A stretch of 5,232 bases of DNA from positions 1 through 5,232 of the forward strand of contig JAWXCH010000128.1 of the NCBI GenBank assembly GCA_034440595.1, written 5' to 3'. The translations under genes were made by a program, and so were the position numbers. Origin of the DNA: JAWXCH01 sp034440595 (GTDB lineage: Bacteria; Planctomycetota; Planctomycetia; Pirellulales; JALHPA01). The notes beneath the pieces are model-generated. The model ran no database searches. It was given only the letters and a program-made list of their open reading frames with translations, and was not told where the DNA came from. Each line of letters begins with the position of its first letter. Position 1 is the stretch's first letter. Below, one piece after another: positions 1 through 4,861 of this stretch.

Positions 1-542
1 CACCAAGCTTCTGGGGCGCAAATCCGGCCACTGTCTCGATTTTCATTGAGGGTGGTCCGGTCGCAGGTACCCGAGTGCTGGGCAAGGAGGAACAATTGGC
101 ATTTGACCTCTTAAACGATTTCGACGCCTCGCAATTGAGAGCAGCTATTACGTCTGAAAAAGCTCCGGCCGAGTATCGTGCGGCGGGACAACCGCAGCCA
201 CCGCACTCTGCGCCCGAAGGTTTGGCCGCGGCCCAAATGAGCGACGCACAAAGGAAAACTCTGCTGTCCTTATTAGAGGAATACAATTCACATCTTCACC
301 CCAGCTTAGTGCGCGAACGAATGGCAGAAATTAACGCTGCCGGCATCGACCGCGTGTATTTTTCTTGGGCCGGCGCGACGAAGCCCGGAGTCGGGCATTA
401 CTATCGAGTGCAAGGTCCAACATTCGTGCTGGAATTGATTAACACCCAGTCTGATCCGGCAGGCAACCCGGCAAATCACATTCATTCGGTGTGGCGCAGT
501 CTGCAAGGAGATTTTGCTGTGCCTGTTGTCGAAGCGAAGTAA
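1..542 (+). CDS. DUF3500-family protein, C-terminal part (5' end outside window)
   Basis: The reading frame is open from position 3 to the TAA at 540-542 and gives 179 residues. It has no start of its own: coding sequence of the right character (WGANPATV, then GGPVAGTRVLGKEEQ) already precedes the first possible start, a GTG at 75. The gene is therefore cut by the window edge. The C-terminal block HYYRVQGPTFVLELINTQ, followed by NPANHIHSVWR (the two His codons at 477-479 and 483-485), is what I recognise as the end of the DUF3500 family, found in planctomycetes and other bacteria. The family has no established biochemical role that I know of. The paired His residues and upstream His-Tyr-Tyr could bind metal, but that is inference. 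The middle (about 160-240) is Ala/Pro/Gln-rich, like a linker. Hairpins just downstream suggest transcription ends here. It is probably a host gene next to the recombinase element. Confidence 0.8.
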   Translation, partial: PSFWGANPATVSIFIEGGPVAGTRVLGKEEQLAFDLLNDFDASQLRAAITSEKAPAEYRAAGQPQPPHSAPEGLAAAQMSDAQRKTLLSLLEEYNSHLHPSLVRERMAEINAAGIDRVYFSWAGATKPGVGHYYRVQGPTFVLELINTQSDPAGNPANHIHSVWRSLQGDFAVPVVEAK

Positions 543-596
543 TGAAGTATGCCGCTTTAAGCGATTAGTCACCTCGGGAACCTTAAGAAACGCAAA

Positions 597-628
597 TGCC
601 CATCAGCGTTAAGTTAGGCTGATGGGCA
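597..628. terminator. Perfect 11-bp hairpin after the DUF3500 gene, possible terminator
   Basis: TGCCCATCAGC at 597-607 is exactly complementary to GCTGATGGGCA at 618-628, with a 10-base loop. It sits 55 bases after the DUF3500 stop, where a terminator would be expected. No T-run follows on either strand, so it is not a canonical intrinsic terminator. It could be an mRNA 3'-end stabiliser or part of the repeat array. Confidence 0.4.
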
Positions 629-639
629 ACGCATAAGCG

Positions 640-679
640 GAGAGGACAGGATTCGTTTTATGCACGATCCTAACCTCTC
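640..679. repeat. Imperfect 13-base inverted repeat
   Basis: GAGAGGACAGGAT at 640-652 pairs with ATCCTAACCTCTC at 667-679, with a two-base internal mismatch and a 14-base loop. It follows the 597-628 hairpin by only 11 bases. Together they could form a double-hairpin transcript end for the DUF3500 gene, or the start of the dyad array that continues to 841. Confidence 0.45.
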
Positions 680-702
680 ATGCTTTTAGAGCTTGCGTCA
701 CT

Positions 703-719
703 AAAGCGTTTCGCGCTTT
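703..719. repeat. Short 6-bp inverted repeat
   Basis: AAAGCG (703-708) and CGCTTT (714-719) are exact complements around a 5-base centre. Alone this could occur by chance; it is listed because it belongs to the run of dyads between 597 and 841. Confidence 0.35.
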
Positions 720-728
720 GGATTTGCG

Positions 729-758
729 CCTGGTCATCTGTGGTCACCAGTGGCCAGG
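729..758. repeat. 8-base inverted repeat with one wobble
   Basis: CCTGGTCA (729-736) pairs with TGGCCAGG (751-758); seven positions are Watson-Crick and one (734/753) would be a U-G wobble in RNA. The 14-base interior contains a second TGGTCA copy (741-746), so the outer left arm sequence is also directly repeated inside. Confidence 0.4.
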
Positions 759-779
759 AATTCTCACCTTCGGACAGCT

Positions 780-802
780 TGTTTGTCACACTGTGACAAA
801 CA
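780..802. promoter_or_regulatory. 23-base near-perfect palindrome, candidate operator or recombinase site
   Basis: TGTTTGTCACA (780-790) and TGTGACAAACA (792-802) are exact reverse complements around a single C at 791. Eleven matching base pairs with a one-base centre form a typical binding site for a dimeric DNA-binding protein; the one-base centre makes a simple RNA hairpin less likely. It lies 43 bases before the recombinase ATG. Likely readings are an operator for the recombinase gene, or part of the attachment site that the recombinase itself recognises. No matching second copy was seen in the window. Confidence 0.6.
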
Positions 803-814
803 TTTCTCGAACTC

Positions 815-841
815 GGGACCTCAGTTTTTCAATGAGGTCCC
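815..841 (+). promoter_or_regulatory. Hairpin that would hide the recombinase ribosome binding site
   Basis: GGGACCTCA (815-823) is exactly complementary to TGAGGTCCC (833-841), with a 9-base loop. The only Shine-Dalgarno-like sequence before the recombinase ATG is GAGG at 834-837, seven bases upstream of 845, and it lies entirely in the right arm. In the folded mRNA this site would be paired, so translation would be low unless something opens the stem. That repression is inferred from the sequence only, and it depends on 845 being the true start. Confidence 0.5.
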
Positions 842-844
842 CTA

Positions 845-3142
845 ATGTTTATTTCATTGTGTTGCGAGCTATTGTCAGTGCTTTCGATCAGCCTTTTAGT
901 CCTAGCTCCCGCCGTCATCATCAACTCGCGTGCCGACGGAGTGCTTCAAAGGCTAACGCGTGAGGAAATTGAAGAACGGACTGCCCATCAGGTAAACGAA
1001 CTGTGGGCTTGGTACCGCTTGCAGTTGAGCCCCGAAACGGCACTCGGTACTGGCACTGCATACGCCAGATTCTCTACTCGCCAGCAGGAATCGGTCGTCG
1101 ATCAACTCCGTAAATGCCTTGAGCACGCAGTCCAGCTTAAGATCTACATTTCGCGTGAGCACGTATTTTACGACCTAGCAACGTCCGGGAGGAAAACTCG
1201 TCGACCAGGACTTATGCAACTCGAGGCGGTACTCCGCGCGAAGAAAGTCAAAACGCTACTACTGTTTTCGACCAGTCGGCTATTCCGCCGGACATATATG
1301 ACTCTAGCGTTTGTCGATCGTGCACATACGAGTTGGGGAATTCGGTGCATTTTTGTAGCCTCGCACGTTGACACGGACGATCGTGAGCAGTGGCAGATGC
1401 TTCTCACCATGCACGCCATGGTCGACCAATTTGTAATCTCAGTGCATTCGCACAATGTTCGCGCTGGCCACGAAGGAGCCTTCGAGAGACGTCATGTGTT
1501 TGGCACGATTAGCTATGGATTTTTTGGCGAGATCTTAGTCGGCGAATTCACACCCAAAGGCAAACCACGTCGACTTCTTAAGATCGATCCGCAAACGGCG
1601 GAGACGGTTCGAAGGATTTATCGTTTGTTTGTTGTAGAAGAACGCGGCCTCAAAGAAATTGCGCGGATATTGAATGCAGATTCGTCAGTGCAGCTTCCGA
1701 GGCTATGCCGCTCCGGGATTTGGACAGACGACTCCGTAAGAAGAGTATTAAAGAACACTCGCTACCGTGGTCTGTGGCAATACGGCGTCACTGAGTCGCG
1801 GTTTCTTCCAGAAGAAGATTATGTACGCCAAATACCACGACTAGAACCCACTAGGCAGGCTCAAATTGAAGAACTTCGCATCGTTGACGACAGCATATGG
1901 TTCGCAGCAGCACAGCTTCTTGCGGAGAATGATCACGCGAATGCTGGTCGTAAGCCGGCAGACAGCAACCATGCCATCAGGCCCAAATCCCTTAACGGAC
2001 TTCTATTTTGCGTAGAGCACGAACGGCCACTGGTCGTCGCCGGAGCTAATGGGCGAATGATGATTTGCCCAGTTTGCCAATTGCTGCCGGCCATAGAGCG
2101 ACAATTGGTTAGTTGGCTAAATCGAAGAAATGCACTGGACTTAGTATGCAGGGAACTGGCGCGGAGGATTCTTCAAGATGAAGAGCTGATCAAGCTGGTT
2201 ATTGATGCGTGCAAACGCGAGGCTGAATCAAATCAGCAAGCCACTTGTGGAGATGTGACCGGACTTAAAACCAAGCGGGACAAACTTCAGAGAGCGATCG
2301 ACTGCGCAATGACGAACGTCGGCGAGGCTGACGAGGACAAAGTGGCAACTGCTCGGTTCATCCGCGAGAGGCGTGTCGAGAAGGCGCAGGTTGAGGCCGA
2401 ATTGAGCAAGCTAACAGCAGCGCGCAAAACAAAAGTCGAAATTCCATCGAGCGCCGACGTCCGTCGCCTGCTAAAAGATTTGGCGCAGCTCCTGACTGAC
2501 GCCGGCCAAAGTGAAGATGCATCCGAGAGAGCCGTTCTTCGGCGTCTCATCAAGGAGCTGACAGGCGGCCAGATTATCGTATCGCAACAAGGCGAACGTA
2601 AGCGCCAGCACGGATGGTTGCGTGGCACGTTTCAATTGCGGCTGTTGAAGACTACCGTCAATCGAATATCGGATGGCGCCATCGTGTGCAACGACGAAGG
2701 CGTCGAAGTGACGATTGATTTCAAGCGGCCGCTCTCAATCGACGCTAAGGCCGAGATCGCATGGCAAATGAATCAAGACCATAAGCGCCATGCCGAAATT
2801 GCTGAAGTGCTTCATTGTTGCGGCAGCTACGTCACGCGCCTGTTGAAATATTATGCAGAGAAATATGGCCTCAAGTGGGTCGATGGCCGTAGCCTCAGAT
2901 TGAATTTTCCACCGCAAACTCGGGAGCCAGCGCTCTTCAAACGGATCGTCGACTCCGTTATGGAAATGTACAACAGAGACTTTTTAGAAGGAGAGATTGC
3001 CCAACAATTGAGTGTGAATCGTACCACCGTGAAAAAATCTGTCGACTGGTACCACACCGAACATAATTTGAGACCTGAAAACGGTCGCACCCGCGCCGGG
3101 CGCATCAAGCGGGAAAGAAATCGCGTAGTCGCTCCAACTTAA
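845..3142 (+). CDS. Large serine recombinase (site-specific integrase/resolvase family)
   Basis: This 765-residue protein is predicted to cut and rejoin DNA through a phosphoserine link, for integration, excision or inversion. The catalytic domain begins near residue 72: AYARFSTRQQ places the nucleophile at Ser77 with Arg75 beside it, and SRLFRR (144-149) corresponds to the usual DRLxR block with Ser in place of Asp. NVRAGHE (204-210) replaces the usual SERTRAG-like block. A 'recombinase' domain follows at about 217-312, then a zinc-ribbon-like Cys389/His392/Cys408/Cys411 set and a charged coiled-coil-like stretch (about 470-530). The C-terminus carries two similar helix-turn-helix-like units (651-683, 717-749) and a basic tail. 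Residues 1-28 are oddly hydrophobic, so the start is uncertain: ATG 845 has GAGG seven bases upstream, while GTG 941 would remove the hydrophobic part but has a poor ribosome site. The protein is longer than most large serine recombinases and ends in its own terminator. Family call is confident; the exact reaction is not known. Confidence 0.9.
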   Translation: MFISLCCELLSVLSISLLVLAPAVIINSRADGVLQRLTREEIEERTAHQVNELWAWYRLQLSPETALGTGTAYARFSTRQQESVVDQLRKCLEHAVQLKIYISREHVFYDLATSGRKTRRPGLMQLEAVLRAKKVKTLLLFSTSRLFRRTYMTLAFVDRAHTSWGIRCIFVASHVDTDDREQWQMLLTMHAMVDQFVISVHSHNVRAGHEGAFERRHVFGTISYGFFGEILVGEFTPKGKPRRLLKIDPQTAETVRRIYRLFVVEERGLKEIARILNADSSVQLPRLCRSGIWTDDSVRRVLKNTRYRGLWQYGVTESRFLPEEDYVRQIPRLEPTRQAQIEELRIVDDSIWFAAAQLLAENDHANAGRKPADSNHAIRPKSLNGLLFCVEHERPLVVAGANGRMMICPVCQLLPAIERQLVSWLNRRNALDLVCRELARRILQDEELIKLVIDACKREAESNQQATCGDVTGLKTKRDKLQRAIDCAMTNVGEADEDKVATARFIRERRVEKAQVEAELSKLTAARKTKVEIPSSADVRRLLKDLAQLLTDAGQSEDASERAVLRRLIKELTGGQIIVSQQGERKRQHGWLRGTFQLRLLKTTVNRISDGAIVCNDEGVEVTIDFKRPLSIDAKAEIAWQMNQDHKRHAEIAEVLHCCGSYVTRLLKYYAEKYGLKWVDGRSLRLNFPPQTREPALFKRIVDSVMEMYNRDFLEGEIAQQLSVNRTTVKKSVDWYHTEHNLRPENGRTRAGRIKRERNRVVAPT

Positions 3143-3171
3143 CGGCAGCTGCGAACTGGAAACCTTCTTGA

Positions 3172-3201
3172 AAGGCCGGCTAATCGCCGGCCTTCTTTTT
3201 T
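3172..3201 (+). terminator. Intrinsic terminator of the recombinase gene
   Basis: AAGGCCGGC (3172-3180) and GCCGGCCTT (3186-3194) form a perfect 9-bp GC-rich stem with a 5-base loop. C and six Ts (3196-3201) follow. It starts 29 bases after the recombinase stop and works in the + direction only, since no T-run lies on the other side. It separates the recombinase from the genes to the right. Confidence 0.9.
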
Positions 3202-3258
3202 GGATACGACTTTATCACGAACATCCGAACGCACAATGGTCAACACTGAGAGCAACTA

Positions 3259-3438
3259 ATGAATACGCGTATTAAGCAGCAACGAATCGAAGTCCGTTCT
3301 GAGGCGAACGAACGGTCGACTTCCGGTAACGAGGGAACAGTCCATCGAACACGAGTAGCACAGTTGCTTGGGAAGCTCCTTTTCAAGCGATGGCAATCTG
3401 AGAAGCAACTTAATAACGAGTACAAAACAAAGCCCTGA
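3259..3438 (+). CDS. Possible small basic protein, 59 residues
   Basis: ATG at 3259 is preceded by GAGAG (about 3247-3251) at a normal distance, and the frame ends at TGA 3436-3438. The product starts MNTRIKQQRI and contains VAQLLGKLLFKRWQ followed by a polar tail ending in KTKP. It is rich in Lys, Arg, Gln and Asn, with one amphipathic helix-like segment (about residues 33-45) and no signal peptide. A short basic helix of this kind could bind DNA or RNA, but I do not recognise the family. It is the first frame after the recombinase terminator and precedes the sigma-like gene by 124 bases. It could be non-coding, as its length alone is weak evidence. Confidence 0.45.
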   Translation: MNTRIKQQRIEVRSEANERSTSGNEGTVHRTRVAQLLGKLLFKRWQSEKQLNNEYKTKP

Positions 3439-3498
3439 TAATTGTTTTAAATCGCCGAAGCGTCTTACTTCAGCATGTAATCCACGTCTCGCATTAGC

Positions 3499-3529
3499 GG
3501 GACGGTTGTGTCTTCATCACGACCGTCCC
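3499..3529 (+). promoter_or_regulatory. Strong 12-bp hairpin before the sigma-like gene
   Basis: GGGACGGTTGTG (3499-3510) pairs with CACGACCGTCCC (3518-3529) around a 7-base loop, with a single U-G wobble. No T-run follows, so it is not a classic intrinsic terminator. It ends 34 bases before the ATG at 3563 and leaves the ribosome site at 3553-3556 free. It may be a leader structure, an attenuator needing a factor, or a DNA-level site. Like the stem before the recombinase, its arms begin with GGGAC and end with GTCCC. Confidence 0.5.
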
Positions 3530-3562
3530 CGTGGGCGGTCTCACACCAAAACGAGGTCGTCC

Positions 3563-4186
3563 ATGATTATGACCAGTAATTCCGTTGTGCGTCGTCAAGT
3601 CACGTGGCAAGAGCAATTTGTCGCGATGTTGCCAGAGATCGAGAGGCTACTTCGCATAAGCTTTCGAAATCTCGCTCCGGAGGCTCGTGTCGACGCACAC
3701 GAGGAAGGAGTAGTTCACTGTCTATTAAGTTATGTTCGCCTCTTCGAACAAGGTCGCGCGGAAGTCGCGACACCGTCCAGCCTCGCGTGGTTCGCCAAGC
3801 TCCAGGTGCGCCGGGGCCGCACCCCGGCGTGCCCCATGACCTGCCGCGAGCCACTATCTCGTTACGGGCAGCTGGGCAAGGGAATCAGAGTGGTGCGGCT
3901 TCACCACGGCGATTTTAGCGACGATACGTGGATCAATGACGTCATCGACAGCGGGTCGACGTCGATCTCCGACCGCGTCGCCACCAAGCTTGATTTCGTC
4001 GCCTGGCTTGGTTCGCTCTGCCAGCGGACCCGACGTATTGCCATGGATTTGGCGCGGGGAAACGGCACTCGCGATGTCGCCCAGAAGTATCGCTTGTCCC
4101 CGGGCCGCATTTCGCAATTAAGGCGCGAACTGCATAACTCCTGGCAGCTGTTCCAGGGAGAGCCGTCACTGCTCGAGCCTCGCTAG
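3563..4186 (+). CDS. Sigma-70-like helix-turn-helix protein, 207 residues
   Basis: The frame is open further upstream (to a TTG at 3368), but the ATG at 3563 is chosen because GAGG (3553-3556) lies six bases before it and the upstream part reads like untranslated leader. Residues about 15-85 (WQEQFVAMLPEIERLL through SSLAWFAKLQVRRGR) resemble a helical sigma region 2-like segment. Residues about 154-193 hold QRTRRIAMDLARGNGT followed by DVAQKYRLSPGRISQLRREL, a clear C-terminal helix-turn-helix like sigma region 4. Between them is a variable linker (about 88-145). I recall similar uncharacterised proteins in planctomycetes. It could be an ECF-like sigma factor for element genes or a plain DNA-binding regulator; the weak region 2 makes the latter possible. 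It is at about 60-63% GC, higher than the recombinase gene, which suggests a different origin or selection. Cytoplasmic; no membrane segment is visible. Confidence 0.75.
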   Translation: MIMTSNSVVRRQVTWQEQFVAMLPEIERLLRISFRNLAPEARVDAHEEGVVHCLLSYVRLFEQGRAEVATPSSLAWFAKLQVRRGRTPACPMTCREPLSRYGQLGKGIRVVRLHHGDFSDDTWINDVIDSGSTSISDRVATKLDFVAWLGSLCQRTRRIAMDLARGNGTRDVAQKYRLSPGRISQLRRELHNSWQLFQGEPSLLEPR

Positions 4187-4203
4187 CATTTGACGTCGTC
4201 ATT

Positions 4204-4232
4204 TTGACGCTGCGTGCGCTTCTTCCCATTAA
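4204..4232 (+). promoter_or_regulatory. Weak candidate promoter
   Basis: TTGACG at 4204-4209 matches five of six bases of a sigma-70-type -35 box, and CATTAA at 4227-4232 follows at 17 bases but matches TATAAT at only three positions. A second TTGACG lies at 4190-4195. It would drive the small arginine-rich frame and perhaps the membrane pair. Promoter rules in this kind of organism are uncertain, so this is a weak call. Confidence 0.2.
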
Positions 4233-4271
4233 AGACATCTCTAACCAACAATCCCAGGAGAAAATTGAACT

Positions 4272-4400
4272 ATGCGACAACGATTCCAGCGGCGCGTTCT
4301 TCGTGTGTTGGCGTACGTCCGCCATGCCGGTCGCACTCATATTTGGAGGCCGCTTCACGTACGGGGCCGCGGCTGCCGTAAGCGGCGCGCACGAGGCTGA
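4272..4400 (+). CDS. Possible arginine-rich small protein, 42 residues
   Basis: ATG 4272 is preceded by AGGAG at 4256-4260, a good ribosome site though 11 bases away, which is slightly far. The frame ends at TGA 4398-4400. The product (MRQRFQRRVLRVLAYVRHAG at its start) has 14 arginines in 42 residues, several His, one Cys and one Trp, and almost no acidic residues. Such a composition suits nucleic acid binding or, less likely, a membrane-active peptide. I do not recognise a family. GC-rich DNA produces Arg-rich frames by chance, which is the main reason for doubt. Confidence 0.4.
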   Translation: MRQRFQRRVLRVLAYVRHAGRTHIWRPLHVRGRGCRKRRARG

Positions 4401-4583
4401 TTACCGTGTCCCGTCGAATGCGAAGTTGTCTGCGGCGTCTGCACATAGTCGAAAGCGCCTCACGTCAAGCGTGGTGTAATCTCGCACAGCTGGGGCGAAG
4501 ATGGTGTGCTAAATCCCCGGCCGAAATGTGTCATAAATAATTGCGGCACTTAGGCTTTCAACGTCGTCAACGATGCCGCTTTT

Positions 4584-4600
4584 GCATCCGCTGCGGATGC
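4584..4600. promoter_or_regulatory. 17-base perfect palindrome, candidate operator
   Basis: GCATCCGC (4584-4591) and GCGGATGC (4593-4600) are exact reverse complements around one T. The site lies 64 bases before the TTG start of the membrane protein gene, a position suited to an operator. As RNA it could form a 6-bp stem with a 5-base loop. Its sequence is unrelated to the 780-802 palindrome. Confidence 0.45.
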
Positions 4601-4651
4601 CAGCGCTAAGGCGCGTATCTAATCGAACCCGAAGTGTTCGTCCGTTAGCCC

Positions 4652-4660
4652 AGGAGGTGA
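4652..4660 (+). promoter_or_regulatory. Perfect Shine-Dalgarno that fixes a TTG start
   Basis: AGGAGGTGA is fully complementary to the 16S rRNA tail. The AGGAGG core ends six bases before TTG 4664, and no ATG or GTG is at a suitable distance in that frame. This is the main evidence that the small membrane protein is real and starts with TTG. Confidence 0.8.
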
Positions 4661-4663
4661 ATC

Positions 4664-4861
4664 TTGCTGACCATTGCTCTGGTCACTGCGTTGTCGTGTG
4701 CGCTCGTCGCGACCGTGTTCGCGCTTGCCCGCGAGATGCGATTGCGGCGGGCACTGCAGCGGCTGTTAACCGTCATTCTCACTCGATGGAGGGCTCATGT
4801 TACGCCAACTCAAAAATCTGACTCCTTGGATCCTGATCGCGATTCTCATCGCGGGCTGTGA
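4664..4861 (+). CDS. Small single-pass membrane protein, 65 residues
   Basis: TTG start behind the consensus ribosome site at 4652-4660; TGA at 4859-4861. Residues 2-22 (MLTIALVTALSCALVATVFA then L) form one hydrophobic segment, followed by a basic helix (REMRLRRALQRLL) and a polar, charged tail. The positive charges after the segment favour a short N-terminus outside and the tail in the cytoplasm. The last 21 codons overlap the next gene by 65 bases in another frame, so the two are almost surely translated from one mRNA and possibly coupled. I do not recognise the family. Its size and single segment allow a holin-like, regulatory or accessory membrane role next to the lipoprotein, but nothing in the sequence proves one. 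An alternative is that only the first part matters and the tail is a by-product of the overlap. Confidence 0.65.
   Translation: MLTIALVTALSCALVATVFALAREMRLRRALQRLLTVILTRWRAHVTPTQKSDSLDPDRDSHRGL

Larger units (their letters stand above)
543..844. other. Gene-free, inverted-repeat-rich region upstream of the recombinase
   Basis: This 302-base stretch between the DUF3500 stop and the recombinase start contains no believable gene. A frame open from 718 to 963 lacks a ribosome binding site, has no recognisable protein features and overlaps the recombinase. Six inverted repeats lie nearly head to tail: 597-628, 640-679, 703-719, 729-758, 780-802 and 815-841. This is where the gene-proximal attachment site of a serine-integrase element would usually lie, but no duplicated core can be shown because the other end is not in the window. 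A structured leader RNA is the main alternative. Confidence 0.6.
4187..4663. other. Mostly non-coding stretch between the regulator and membrane protein genes
   Basis: These 477 bases hold no firmly supported gene. A 91-codon frame from TTG 4204 to 4479 has no ribosome site and no recognisable features. The most plausible coding piece is the 42-residue arginine-rich frame at 4272-4400. Otherwise I see a repeated TTGACG near the start and a 17-base palindrome at 4584-4600. The region separates the sigma-like gene from the membrane protein pair, so these are probably not one tight operon. Confidence 0.55.

Noticed and set aside
597..679. Double hairpin as a CRISPR or integron-like array
   Set aside because: The arms of the repeats differ in sequence, with no recurring repeat unit or regular spacer, and no cas gene or tyrosine integrase is present.
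718..963. 81-residue frame on the + strand
   Set aside because: No ribosome binding site, no recognisable protein features, runs through the inverted repeats and overlaps the recombinase gene in another frame.
3442..3470. TTGTTT as a possible -35 box for the sigma-like gene
   Set aside because: No acceptable -10 box at 16-18 bases; the better TGTAAT at 3475-3480 is much too far away.
3604..3918. 104-residue + strand frame and an 84-residue - strand frame (3600-3854) inside the sigma-like gene
   Set aside because: Arg/Ser/Gly/Pro-rich products typical of off-frame reading of GC-rich coding DNA; the sigma-like frame carries the recognisable helix-turn-helix.
3942..4358. 138-residue frame on the - strand
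   Set aside because: Mostly antisense to the sigma-like gene, no recognisable domain, and low-complexity Arg/Ser composition expected of a shadow frame.
4204..4479. 91-residue + strand frame with TTG start
   Set aside because: No ribosome site before the TTG and no family resemblance; the competing ATG frame at 4272 has a better start signal.
4610..4650. TCGAACCC motif that resembles a tRNA T-arm
   Set aside because: No matching T stem, anticodon arm or acceptor stem could be built around it.
4573..4821. 82-residue + strand frame starting at ATG 4573
   Set aside because: No Shine-Dalgarno before it; starts just before the 4584-4600 palindrome and overlaps the better supported membrane protein gene.
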